NCBI GenBank assembly: GCA_964370315.1
Contig: CAYJIS010000009.1
Span: forward strand, 1 to 50,651
DNA length: 50,651 bases
Direction: 5' to 3'
Source: CAYJFX01 sp964370315
GTDB lineage: Bacteria; Spirochaetota; Spirochaetia; Treponematales; Treponemataceae
The notes below the pieces were generated by a model. The model had not been told where the DNA came from, did no database searches, and saw only the letters and a program-made list of their open reading frames with translations. Positions 25,238-33,756 of the stretch are shown one piece after another. Position 1 is the stretch's first letter, and each line of letters opens with the position of its first letter. The position numbers were made by a program, and so were the translations under genes.

Positions 25238-26648
25238 TTCCTACTCCATTGTTTTTGGGAATAATTATTCTAATATTAAACTTTGGTGTCCATTCAATTA
25301 TAAATGTTCCACGAATATTTTCAACTCTCCTACGCATTCCAGAAAGACCACCACCCTCTTTAAACTGTTTTACTGGTTGTACTCCATTATTAGCAATAGT
25401 AAAAATATACTCTTCGATATTTTTTTCTATACTAACCAAAACTTTTGTTGCATCAGCATGTCTAGCTGCATTAGTTGTAGCTTCTCTTAGCACAGAAAGA
25501 AATGCATATGCGACTATCTCATCTTTAGGAAGATTGCCTGTTACATCTATTTCTACGCCAACTTTTTTAAAATACAATGTAAGTTCTAATAGTAGTTCTC
25601 CAGCACTTTCTCGTTTTTCTTCTCGTATGTTTTCTACTATGTTTTGTAAAAGTGGAATAATTTGTGCGTATCCAGCTGAAGTTTGGCTCTGTAAAATACG
25701 TTGAATTGCTGTTAATCTTTGCCCCATAACATCGTGGATTTGACTTCGAATACGTAAATATTCTTGATTTTTTTGTAGTGATACTATCTTTTCTGTGAGA
25801 GCCTCAATTTCAGCATTTTGCTCTATAAGAGCTTCTCTATCCTTTTCCAGTGCTAATAAATTTCTATCGGTAACGGTGATTTCTGTTGCCAAAATTTCAG
25901 AATACGTAACATTATTAACAACAAACGTCTTTTGCCTAAAAAACCATGTACTAGTGTCTGAACGAAGCATTACACTACTGTCTGACAAAGGATACGTATT
26001 ACTACTAGCTTTACATGAAATGAGATTTTCCCAGAATTTTTTTGCATCTTTTTGCTCAGAACCAAAAAACGTATCCATAAGCTCTAACATACATGAATTT
26101 ACAAGATAAATATAACCATCAATTCCTGAGTACATAACCCCAGCAGGAAGAGAATCCATACCTTGCTTAATAGAAAAAGCTGATACTTCTCTTTGTCTTC
26201 TTAATTCTTCTCGAAAGATATTCATTAGAGCTCTTAACATTAACACAGAAGTAGTTACAACATTTATTGAAACATAAAAGTTCAGTTTACTCATATACGG
26301 TAATGACAAAACGATAAAAAATAAGGGTAAAGAGTACGAAAATTTCTTAAAAAAACATAGATAGAGACACATGATAATCGATGGTATACCTGCAATATAT
26401 AGGTTTTTAGAAAGAATTATAACATTAAATACACCTTGCTGACGCATAATAAATGCGTGTATTGGTGTAATAACTAAAAACATTACATACACTAAAAGTA
26501 ATAGTTCGCAGATAAACTCAGGTTTTCGTTTATTAAGATTATTAAAAGCAATTAGCCAGGTATTAGCCGCCTGCAGACCAACGAAGGCTGTTCCTATGAT
26601 AAAAAAAAGCATTAGTACTGTATTTGGAAAATAATAAAACTCTAGCAT
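25230..26648 (-). CDS. Membrane sensor histidine kinase, NarX/DesK-like
   Basis: The first 145 residues hold four to five membrane segments. A PAS-like stretch (about 160-260, with SLPAGVMYSGIDGYIYLVNS) and a coiled coil follow. The dimerisation domain carries the phospho-acceptor H305 in RSQIHDVMGQRLT, and the ATPase domain has the N box REATTNAARHADA and G box GGGLSGMRRRVENI. It pairs with the LuxR-type regulator downstream and overlaps the larger sensor gene upstream. The signal is unknown. Confidence 0.93.
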   Translation of the reverse strand: MLEFYYFPNTVLMLFFIIGTAFVGLQAANTWLIAFNNLNKRKPEFICELLLLVYVMFLVITPIHAFIMRQQGVFNVIILSKNLYIAGIPSIIMCLYLCFFKKFSYSLPLFFIVLSLPYMSKLNFYVSINVVTTSVLMLRALMNIFREELRRQREVSAFSIKQGMDSLPAGVMYSGIDGYIYLVNSCMLELMDTFFGSEQKDAKKFWENLISCKASSNTYPLSDSSVMLRSDTSTWFFRQKTFVVNNVTYSEILATEITVTDRNLLALEKDREALIEQNAEIEALTEKIVSLQKNQEYLRIRSQIHDVMGQRLTAIQRILQSQTSAGYAQIIPLLQNIVENIREEKRESAGELLLELTLYFKKVGVEIDVTGNLPKDEIVAYAFLSVLREATTNAARHADATKVLVSIEKNIEEYIFTIANNGVQPVKQFKEGGGLSGMRRRVENIRGTFIIEWTPKFNIRIIIPKNNGVGND

Positions 26649-29029
26649 ATACTTTTTCCTTTTTTGAATAAAAGCAAAATTGCACTTGTGTCATCCATAT
26701 TTTTTATTGAAATACTACCACCTGAATACTCTAGTGTGTTTTTTATTTCAGCATCGATATTTTCATGCTTTATGTCTACATCTGGTATAATCGAAAATAT
26801 AATTGAATCATTATCTTCATATAGCTGAACTACTATTTCTGAAGAATTGTTTTTAGCTGATTTTTCTACTACAATGCAAAATAAATCATATATTCCAACT
26901 GCTTGCATAATAGTAAGATTCTCAAAATATCTACAACCTACTGTTATTTTTAAAGGTAATAAACTTGTATATTCTTGCATTTCTCCAATATAATTTAAAA
27001 ACTCATCAATTTTTTGAGTTTCTTTATACAAGGTATTTATACGAAGAATACACTTTCTCTTTATAGCACAAACTATAATATTTATTCGTCCGGCCAAGTG
27101 GTGGGTGTCATCTGTGCTTTCAATAGCATCTAATAATTCATCTATACGTTTCGTATCTTTATTAAGTATATCATCTATTTTTTCATATACAGCCTTTTCA
27201 GCCGAGATAGCTGCTAGCTCAGCTTTAATTTTAGTTTCCTTTTTTAAGAATTCAATATTCTTTTTCAGCTGTTCATTTGTTTCTTTTAATTCTTTTGTGG
27301 TTTTGTTCAATTCAGTGTAGTCTTCAAAGTATAAAAAGTAGCCGCCATCTATTAATGATTTTCTTAGCATATAATCTCTGTTTTCTTCGACAGTTTTCAA
27401 TGCTCTATCAACAACAATGTCATTGTAATCATGAATTTCCATACACAAATCAGAGTTTGCAAACATCTTTTTATACTTCGAATTAGCTGGAAACAATTTA
27501 CTTTGAATACAAGATTCTAAATACAAAAGGATAATAATATTAATTGAATACGCAAAATCTAAATCATAAAAAATAGGTATTCTCATTGCATAACCAACGA
27601 GCCAAATAATTGTTATAATATTCATAACAAATGGTAATATAAGTGCATTTTTTCTTGGCATTTTTGATACTTTATACATAAGAATTCCCAGTGCTAAACA
27701 AATAGTTGCGTAGATCCATGCCATAATGATGTAATAACCAGTATTATAATCAAATGTCGAATTAGTATAATCATATACAGTAAATACAAAACCATGAATA
27801 TTATTTGTCCAAACAAATAACACTAATAATATTGAAATACATACATAAATACTATATGCAATTGAAAAGCCACTGTCTTCACGATTTTTTCCAGAAATAA
27901 TTGCAACATGGAGATATATTGCAGGAATAGCAATAAAGGCAAGATAATATCCATACCAAAAAATTGTTTCAATTAAAGCATTATCAAATATTAAGGCTTT
28001 AAAACATCCCATTGAAGCCAGCATTACTTGAAATATACATACTAAAATAATATCCTGCCTGATGTTTTTGTTAGTAATTCTACGGGATATTGAAATTATG
28101 TAAAATGACATAAAAATTAAAAAATATACATAAAAAGCTGCTCTCTCTTTGTTACTTAAAAATCCAAATTTTTCATATTCAAATGCGTGACGTCGCAGCA
28201 CTGGCCCAACATCACTTGCAGCAATATTATATTCATGTGTATTATTTATAAAGGTAACCTTGTTATATTCACTCCTATCTGGATAAATATCTTTTGATTG
28301 ACCACCAAATGTTCTAAAGTCGTATTGAACTAATAATGCGGTATCACTATCTGAAAGATTATGAAGGTTTTCATTTGTTAAAACACCAACAATAAAACTT
28401 TGACTTCCCTCTTTTGGGATAATTATCTCTAAGTTTCGACCTTGTGTATTCATGTTTACCGCATCATTATCATACATGATTAATACTGGTAAACTATCAT
28501 CATTTGTATAAAATCTATTACTTTTGTGTAATCTCTCAAAATCTTTTGCGACTTTTTTTATGTCATATGTTCCATAAAGCGATTTTGCCATTGTTGTTAC
28601 GATATGCTGCGACTCTGGACTATCCCATAAAAAAGGAGCACTTTCAAATCCAAAAGAAAAGCTTACAGGTAAATCTGATTCTAGCACATCTTTAAAACCC
28701 TCAAAATGGACATTAGTTTGATCTCTATCAATAGCAATGATAACTGTTTGAACAAAATGGGGATGAAAAGTATAATTCTTGTTTTTATTAACGACACCTC
28801 GAGCTTGAGTATAGTATGCTTCAATGTTTTTACCTAACACAAAACTACCAAAAGGAACTTGTGTAGAAGACTGCACTTGCTCAAACTGTGAATAAGTCTC
28901 CGAAAGAAATTTTGAGTATAAGCATTGACTTTTTTTTACTACAAGTTCTGGTTTATCTTGTGTAAAAATGCCCTGCATTGTGAGTATCATAAGTAAAAAG
29001 AATATATAAAATATTTTTTTCAGCGACAC
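26642..29029 (-). CDS. 7TM sensor protein with degenerate kinase-like ATPase domain
   Basis: After a signal peptide (KKIFYIFFLLMILTMQGIFT) comes a periplasmic domain of about 300 residues, then seven membrane segments from about residue 325. A coiled coil (ELKETNEQLKKNIEFLKKET) and a C-terminal GHKL-ATPase-like domain with N-box-like VVEKSAKNNSSEIVVQLYED follow. No His phospho-acceptor motif is visible where one is expected (AGRINIIVCAIKRKCILRIN). It therefore probably modulates the canonical kinase encoded next, whose gene it overlaps. The start is uncertain: GTG at 29029 follows AGGAG too closely and CTG at 29023 is better spaced; ATG at 29092 lies before the probable -10. Confidence 0.8.
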   Translation of the reverse strand: MSLKKIFYIFFLLMILTMQGIFTQDKPELVVKKSQCLYSKFLSETYSQFEQVQSSTQVPFGSFVLGKNIEAYYTQARGVVNKNKNYTFHPHFVQTVIIAIDRDQTNVHFEGFKDVLESDLPVSFSFGFESAPFLWDSPESQHIVTTMAKSLYGTYDIKKVAKDFERLHKSNRFYTNDDSLPVLIMYDNDAVNMNTQGRNLEIIIPKEGSQSFIVGVLTNENLHNLSDSDTALLVQYDFRTFGGQSKDIYPDRSEYNKVTFINNTHEYNIAASDVGPVLRRHAFEYEKFGFLSNKERAAFYVYFLIFMSFYIISISRRITNKNIRQDIILVCIFQVMLASMGCFKALIFDNALIETIFWYGYYLAFIAIPAIYLHVAIISGKNREDSGFSIAYSIYVCISILLVLFVWTNNIHGFVFTVYDYTNSTFDYNTGYYIIMAWIYATICLALGILMYKVSKMPRKNALILPFVMNIITIIWLVGYAMRIPIFYDLDFAYSINIIILLYLESCIQSKLFPANSKYKKMFANSDLCMEIHDYNDIVVDRALKTVEENRDYMLRKSLIDGGYFLYFEDYTELNKTTKELKETNEQLKKNIEFLKKETKIKAELAAISAEKAVYEKIDDILNKDTKRIDELLDAIESTDDTHHLAGRINIIVCAIKRKCILRINTLYKETQKIDEFLNYIGEMQEYTSLLPLKITVGCRYFENLTIMQAVGIYDLFCIVVEKSAKNNSSEIVVQLYEDNDSIIFSIIPDVDIKHENIDAEIKNTLEYSGGSISIKNMDDTSAILLLFKKGKSIC

Positions 29030-29167
29030 ACTCCTACCAATATTACATATGCTTATAGTATAACACAAAAATATCTTAAATAAAAGTAACATAAAAAAAA
29101 ATGCAAAAAAAATCCTAGATTTATATAATGTATGTTATAATTTTAATATACCCTTTAGGAGAAACAT

Positions 29168-30115
29168 ATGTCTAAAAATGAAATTGACGCAGTACCTATT
29201 ATATTAGAAATGGATGACTCAGAAGAAATAGAATTGTTTTCGTGGAAGCCAAAGGCTTTTATGAAAAAGGTACCAAAATATATCTTATGTATAAGTCATG
29301 GTATGGCAGAGCATGCTTTGCGATATAGCGATTTTGCAAATTTCATGTGTAAAAATGATATTGTTGTTTTTGCACATAATCACAGAGGTCATGGAAGCCT
29401 TTATCAAAAAAAATCAGAGCTTGGTGTGCTTTCAGTAAAAGAAGGATTTAATAGAGTAGTTCATGACTTAGATGCCGTAATCACCTATGCAAAAAAGCAG
29501 TATCCTGGAGTTAGAGTAATCCTCTTAGGTCACTCATTTGGTTCTTTTATTGCACAAAGTTATATACAAGATTTTGGAGATGAAATATTTGCTTGCATAT
29601 TATCTGGAACTGCAGGACCTAATTCGATATTAACGACATTAGGAGAATTAGTTGCAAACATTGTAAAAAAAATAAAAGGATCAAAGCATCCATCAAAGTT
29701 CTTAGATACCCTAACTTTTGGCTCGTATAATAACAAAATAAATAATCCATATTCTGAAAAAGCATGGTTATCTAGAGATAATGAAGTAGTACAAAAATAT
29801 GAAGATGATAGCCTTTGTGGATTCTTATGCACTGCTGGCTTTTTTTCAAATCTTACTCATGGATTAAACCAAATTCATAAAAATAAAAATCTTAGGAGAG
29901 TTAGAAAAGACTTACCAGTGTTATTATTTGCTGGAACAGCAGACCCTGTAGGAAATTATACAAAAACAATTAAAACATTAGCACAACTGTATAGAAAGCA
30001 CGATGTAAAATCTGTTAGTGAAAAGTATTACGAAGGTGGTAGACACGAAATGCTCAATGAAATTAACAAAGATGAAGTGTATGATGATTTGCTTAATTGG
30101 ATTTCAAAATTATAA
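29168..30115 (+). CDS. Alpha/beta hydrolase, lysophospholipase/monoacylglycerol-lipase-like
   Basis: A cytoplasmic serine hydrolase of the S33-like group. The oxyanion motif is ISHGMAEHALRY, followed by NHRGHGSLY. The nucleophile elbow is GHSFG (S123), the acid lies in LLFAGTADPVG and the histidine in GGRHEMLNE. There is no signal peptide. TAGGAG precedes the ATG, and TATAAT at 29136-29141 with an upstream TG is a likely -10. The gene stands alone between divergent and independent units. The natural substrate is unknown; a lipid ester is likely from the family. Confidence 0.9.
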   Translation: MSKNEIDAVPIILEMDDSEEIELFSWKPKAFMKKVPKYILCISHGMAEHALRYSDFANFMCKNDIVVFAHNHRGHGSLYQKKSELGVLSVKEGFNRVVHDLDAVITYAKKQYPGVRVILLGHSFGSFIAQSYIQDFGDEIFACILSGTAGPNSILTTLGELVANIVKKIKGSKHPSKFLDTLTFGSYNNKINNPYSEKAWLSRDNEVVQKYEDDSLCGFLCTAGFFSNLTHGLNQIHKNKNLRRVRKDLPVLLFAGTADPVGNYTKTIKTLAQLYRKHDVKSVSEKYYEGGRHEMLNEINKDEVYDDLLNWISKL

Positions 30116-30151
30116 GATGAAATAACTGCATAATATATGCTTGATTCCTAC

Positions 30152-30180
30152 TTGACGATTCTCAAACAAAAGTCTATTAT
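30152..30180 (+). promoter_or_regulatory. Promoter of the PcnB-like gene, predicted leaderless
   Basis: TTGACG (30152-30157), 17-bp spacer, TATTAT (30175-30180). The only suitable start, GTG at 30189, begins 8 nt after the -10, leaving no room for a Shine-Dalgarno sequence. Confidence 0.6.
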
Positions 30181-30188
30181 GGATACAC

Positions 30189-31289
30189 GTGTTATATAGA
30201 TACTCACAAAATAATAAAGGGCGACCAATTAAGACAGCTCTTATTTACACAGAAAAAGAACATTGTATAAGAAACTCACTCATAGATTCAAATGCTATTA
30301 AAACAATACGGCAGCTTCGTGAATACGGTTATGAAGCGTATATAGTAGGTGGCGCCGTACGTGATATGCTTTTAAAAAAAGAACCTAAAGACTTTGACCT
30401 AGTTACCAATGCAACTCCAGCTAAAATAAAGAAAATTTTTCGTAATTCTCGTATTATAGGGAAGCGATTTCGCATTGTACATGTATTTTATGGTTCAGTA
30501 ATTTTTGAAGTAACAACATTTCGCTCAAAGTTTAATAAAACAGAAGAAAATGTTTTTGGTACGATGGAAGAAGATGTTTTTAGGCGAGATTTTACGCTTA
30601 ATGCTCTCTTTTACGATCCAATAAAAAAACACATAATAGATTATGTAAATGGTGTAAAAGATATTCAGAAAAGAAGAATTGCACCTGTGATACCATTAAA
30701 AACTATTTTTATTGAAGATCCAGTAAGAATGCTTCGCTCTGTTAAATATGCCGCTACTACCAATTTTTATATGCCATTTCTCTTAAAAAGAAAAATAAAG
30801 GCTCAGTCGTATTTATTATCAAGAATATCTGCATCTCGACTAACAGAAGAGCTCTTAAAAATTATACACTCAGGTTGCTCTCAAAAAATAGTAAAAAATT
30901 GCATGGAAGTTGGCTTGTACATTTATTTACAACCTGCTGCGAGTAATTTAATGTTAGAAAATGACTGCTTTGCACAAAACTATTATAATAGCTTACAGCA
31001 ACTAGATGAATTAAATACACAAAAGAAAAACGCACGTCTAGGTGATAAACTTAAGTACTTAGTATTCGACTTTATATGTTTAATTGCTGATGTAGAAAAT
31101 GTTAAGTCAAAAAAAATCTCTTCGCAAGAGTTGTATACTAGCACATGGAAAGCTTGTAGAAATTTTATTTTACCAATGAACCCGCAGAGAACAGAACTTG
31201 AATATGCAATTCGTGCCAGCTTAAAAATACTAGGTGTAAATGTAAAACCAAAAAAGAAAGTACGTTTTCCTCTAAAAATAAAAAAATAA
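30189..31289 (+). CDS. pcnB: Poly(A) polymerase-like class II nucleotidyltransferase
   Basis: The head domain has AYIVGGAVRDMLL and DFDLVTNATPAKIKKIF. These are followed by the PcnB-type signature NSRIIGKRFRIVHVFYG and FRRDFTLNALFYDP. The neck contains FIEDPVRMLRSVKYA. Unlike the CCA enzyme at 16091-17494 it has no HD domain, and the basic C-terminal tail (KPKKKVRFPLKIKK) suits RNA binding. It probably adds poly(A) tails, or one part of CCA. GTG is the start because upstream codons lie in the promoter. Poly(A) versus A-adding activity cannot be settled from sequence. Confidence 0.88.
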   Translation: MLYRYSQNNKGRPIKTALIYTEKEHCIRNSLIDSNAIKTIRQLREYGYEAYIVGGAVRDMLLKKEPKDFDLVTNATPAKIKKIFRNSRIIGKRFRIVHVFYGSVIFEVTTFRSKFNKTEENVFGTMEEDVFRRDFTLNALFYDPIKKHIIDYVNGVKDIQKRRIAPVIPLKTIFIEDPVRMLRSVKYAATTNFYMPFLLKRKIKAQSYLLSRISASRLTEELLKIIHSGCSQKIVKNCMEVGLYIYLQPAASNLMLENDCFAQNYYNSLQQLDELNTQKKNARLGDKLKYLVFDFICLIADVENVKSKKISSQELYTSTWKACRNFILPMNPQRTELEYAIRASLKILGVNVKPKKKVRFPLKIKK

Positions 31290-31290
31290 T

Positions 31291-32157
31291 TTATTTACGT
31301 GTTACTTTATCAACAATGATATTTACCTCTTCGATATAAATACCTGTGAATCGTTCTATATTTTCAATTACGTATTTTTGAAGTGAATGAATCTTGCCTG
31401 CTAACTCTGTACCAAACGGAACATCTGTAGTTATAAGAATTTTATATCCTTGAGAATTTGATTTTATAGTTATTTTTTTTATATTTACTTGTTTATCGTA
31501 TTCACTAACACAATGCATAACCATTTGGCTCAATGCAGATTCAGATATACTTACCCTACCTTTTTTTGAAAACTCTGGACGTACCACTGATTTTTCAAAT
31601 ACCTTAGTATTGTTTGGACTTATAAACTTCGGTTTTTTAGCCATTTTTAATCTAATTGAATCGTAAAAAATTTGAGGATAGCTACGTTTAATTTCTAATG
31701 ATGGAACAGGAATAACGTGTTTACCTTCGATTTTTCTAGAACGTATCGCTCTGTCTATCTCGTCTTGACTAGCAATATCTTCAATGCGAATTATTTTTGT
31801 TGGTTCAGGCAGTTGAAGACGCATAGCAATCTTTTGAACCATTTTATCAGAAGTTCCTAATAGAAGAATTCTCTTTAACTTATGTCTTTTAACTGCTCGG
31901 GCAATTTCATCTCTATGAGTTTTATCATCAAAAACAGCTACTCTAACGGCAGCTAAAAAAGTTTTTTCTCTTTTAGCCGAATGACCTGCAAGTATCTTAT
32001 CATCTTTTATAAGAAGTCCATCATCTATTATTGCATCTATGTCATGTTTTTCTGCTAGAAGTTTTGCACGAAAACTTTTACCGGTTCCACTCGAACCGAC
32101 CAAAGCCATGACTGTGATGCTTTTAAATAATGTTAATATTACACTCGATAGTTTCAT
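31291..32157 (-). CDS. P-loop NTPase fused to an Asp23/Gls24-like domain
   Basis: The N-terminus has a clear Walker A loop, ALVGSSGTGKSFRAKLL (about 18-34), within a nucleotide-kinase-like domain to residue 170. A basic linker follows. The last 90 residues resemble the Asp23/Gls24 fold: GRVSISESALSQMVMHCVSE, then TDVPFGTELAGKIHSLQKYV and GIYIEEVNIIVDKV. Asp23 proteins are known in Gram-positive envelope stress, so this fusion is unusual. The ATG overlaps the stop of the pseudouridine synthase gene upstream (ATGA). Ligand and role are unknown. Confidence 0.8.
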   Translation of the reverse strand: MKLSSVILTLFKSITVMALVGSSGTGKSFRAKLLAEKHDIDAIIDDGLLIKDDKILAGHSAKREKTFLAAVRVAVFDDKTHRDEIARAVKRHKLKRILLLGTSDKMVQKIAMRLQLPEPTKIIRIEDIASQDEIDRAIRSRKIEGKHVIPVPSLEIKRSYPQIFYDSIRLKMAKKPKFISPNNTKVFEKSVVRPEFSKKGRVSISESALSQMVMHCVSEYDKQVNIKKITIKSNSQGYKILITTDVPFGTELAGKIHSLQKYVIENIERFTGIYIEEVNIIVDKVTRK

Positions 32158-33161
32158 ACACGTATATTATACGATGAAATGTCATAATCAGACAAGTATT
32201 GTTTAATAATATTTTTAAAAGAAGTGGGTAAATCTGCAATTAATTTGTGGGGTACATTGATTGGGTTATCTTTTTCAAATTCTAATTGCCACGCATGTAA
32301 GTACATTGCCTTTGCATTTCCTTTATAACCATAAGCTACATCGCCTAATAAGGGAGTGCCTGTAAAACTTGCCTGACTTCGAATTTGATGAGTTTTTCCC
32401 GTCTCAATAATAATATTTGCTAGGGTAATCTCTTCACCTTCATACTCTCCACTAACAATAGGATATACACGTGTAATTGCAATAGATGTATCACCTTGGT
32501 CTTTATCAGAAACTGCTACAGTATGAAATCCATATTCATTTTTCGACGCTTTACGTATACTATGCTCCCATGTACATTTTCTTTTGATTTGTCCTTGCAA
32601 AATACATAAATAGTTCTTTACAATTTTATGATTTTTAATTGCATCACTAAAATATCTAGCTCCCATTAGACTCTGGGAAAATGCAATTAAACCACTTGTA
32701 TTCTTGTCTAATCTATGCATTGGGCCTGGTAAAAAAGAAAGGGACATTTCTTGCTGACCTATATGTTGTTTTTCTTTATACTGTTCTCTAATTATTCTAT
32801 CAAGAGAAACATCATCCTTACTTGATGCTTGTACATTTACACCAAAAGGTTTGTTTAATATTAGAATGTGCTCGTTTACATAGACTATATCTAAATTAAC
32901 ATCAAAAAAAGAATCCTTATTAATTTCTTTTTTTTCTAAATGATAAGTGCACTGTTCGTACAATTTCATTTCTACAAAAATGCAATCATTATTCTGTAAT
33001 CTGTATTCATTTTTTACTTTTTTATTATTTACTCGAATAAAACCACTTCTTATATTTTTGTAAATGATAGACATTGAAGTTTCACTAAATAGTTTTCGTA
33101 TAACCCTATCTAATCTTCTATCAATATCATCTTTACCTATTTTTAGTTTGAAAAAAGTCAT
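32154..33161 (-). CDS. RluA/RluC-family pseudouridine synthase with S4 domain
   Basis: An N-terminal S4 domain (RRLDRVIRKLFSETSMS to IRSGFIRVNNKKVKNEYRL) precedes the catalytic domain. Motifs are MHRLDKNTSGLIAFSQS with the catalytic Asp and GKTHQIRSQASFTGTPLLGD. It is the third RluA-family enzyme in the window and closest to RluC in layout. The frame is open to 33191, but MTFFKLKIGKDD at 33161 is the likely start. TTGATA (33196-33201) and TATAAT (33172-33177) lie upstream, giving a very short leader. Target uridines are unknown. Confidence 0.9.
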   Translation of the reverse strand: MTFFKLKIGKDDIDRRLDRVIRKLFSETSMSIIYKNIRSGFIRVNNKKVKNEYRLQNNDCIFVEMKLYEQCTYHLEKKEINKDSFFDVNLDIVYVNEHILILNKPFGVNVQASSKDDVSLDRIIREQYKEKQHIGQQEMSLSFLPGPMHRLDKNTSGLIAFSQSLMGARYFSDAIKNHKIVKNYLCILQGQIKRKCTWEHSIRKASKNEYGFHTVAVSDKDQGDTSIAITRVYPIVSGEYEGEEITLANIIIETGKTHQIRSQASFTGTPLLGDVAYGYKGNAKAMYLHAWQLEFEKDNPINVPHKLIADLPTSFKNIIKQYLSDYDISSYNIRV

Positions 33162-33210
33162 ATATATATATATTATACAATAAAAAATCAAAAATTATCA
33201 AGCTAACTAC

Positions 33211-33238
33211 TAGACAAAACTATATTTACAAGTAAAAT
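33211..33238 (+). promoter_or_regulatory. Promoter of the PAP2-like gene, predicted leaderless
   Basis: TAGACA (33211-33216), 16-bp spacer, TAAAAT (33233-33238). The ATG at 33245 begins 6 nt after the -10 and has no Shine-Dalgarno upstream. Confidence 0.5.
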
Positions 33239-33244
33239 AGATGT

Positions 33245-33724
33245 ATGTTGGAAAATACAAAAGAGCAACTTCAAGCCTTATTAAATAATCCCATTTTTTT
33301 AGCAGGTATTTTTAGCTGGCTTTCTGCACAATTTATTAAAACAGCTGTAGCTTTGTTACTTGGTAAGATTAAAGATTTTCGCGAACTCCTAGCACTTCTA
33401 GTTTGGAGAACAGGAGGCATGCCGTCTAGTCATTCGGCTCTTGTATTTTCAGTTACAACGGCCATTGGAATTTCCTCTGGTTTTAACACTGATGTTTTTA
33501 TTCTATCATTTTGCTTTACTCTTGTTGTCATCAGGGATGCTGTTGGGGTTCGTAGAGCAAGTGGCATACAAGCTAAAACGATTAATGAGCTTGGAAAAAC
33601 ATTGCAAAAAAAAGAAATTTTAGAATTCAAAAAGATAAAAGAAGTACATGGACACAAGCCTTTAGAAGTTGGTATAGGAAGTTTGCTAGGTATTTTCATC
33701 GGTATTGCATTTTCAATTCTATAA
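33245..33724 (+). CDS. Divergent PAP2-family (DUF212) membrane protein
   Basis: This 159-residue protein has about four membrane segments. Its motifs fit the divergent PAP2/acid phosphatase-haloperoxidase-related family: GGMPSSHSALVFSV, VVIRDAVGVRRASGIQA and a late KEVHGHKPLEVGIGSLLG with the histidine. Members are suspected phospholipid or isoprenoid phosphatases but are poorly characterised. An ATG at 33241 is out of frame. It is divergent from the pseudouridine synthase and lies 32 bp before the rnf-region membrane gene, which has its own -10. Confidence 0.9.
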   Translation: MLENTKEQLQALLNNPIFLAGIFSWLSAQFIKTAVALLLGKIKDFRELLALLVWRTGGMPSSHSALVFSVTTAIGISSGFNTDVFILSFCFTLVVIRDAVGVRRASGIQAKTINELGKTLQKKEILEFKKIKEVHGHKPLEVGIGSLLGIFIGIAFSIL

Positions 33725-33756
33725 ACATTTAAAGTATAATTAATAACCGGGAATAT

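Noticed and set aside
33161..33177. TA dinucleotide run as a phase-variable repeat
   Set aside because: It is short and overlaps the -10 and spacer of the pseudouridine synthase gene; no sign of a variable tract beyond normal AT-richness, although it cannot be excluded without other strains.
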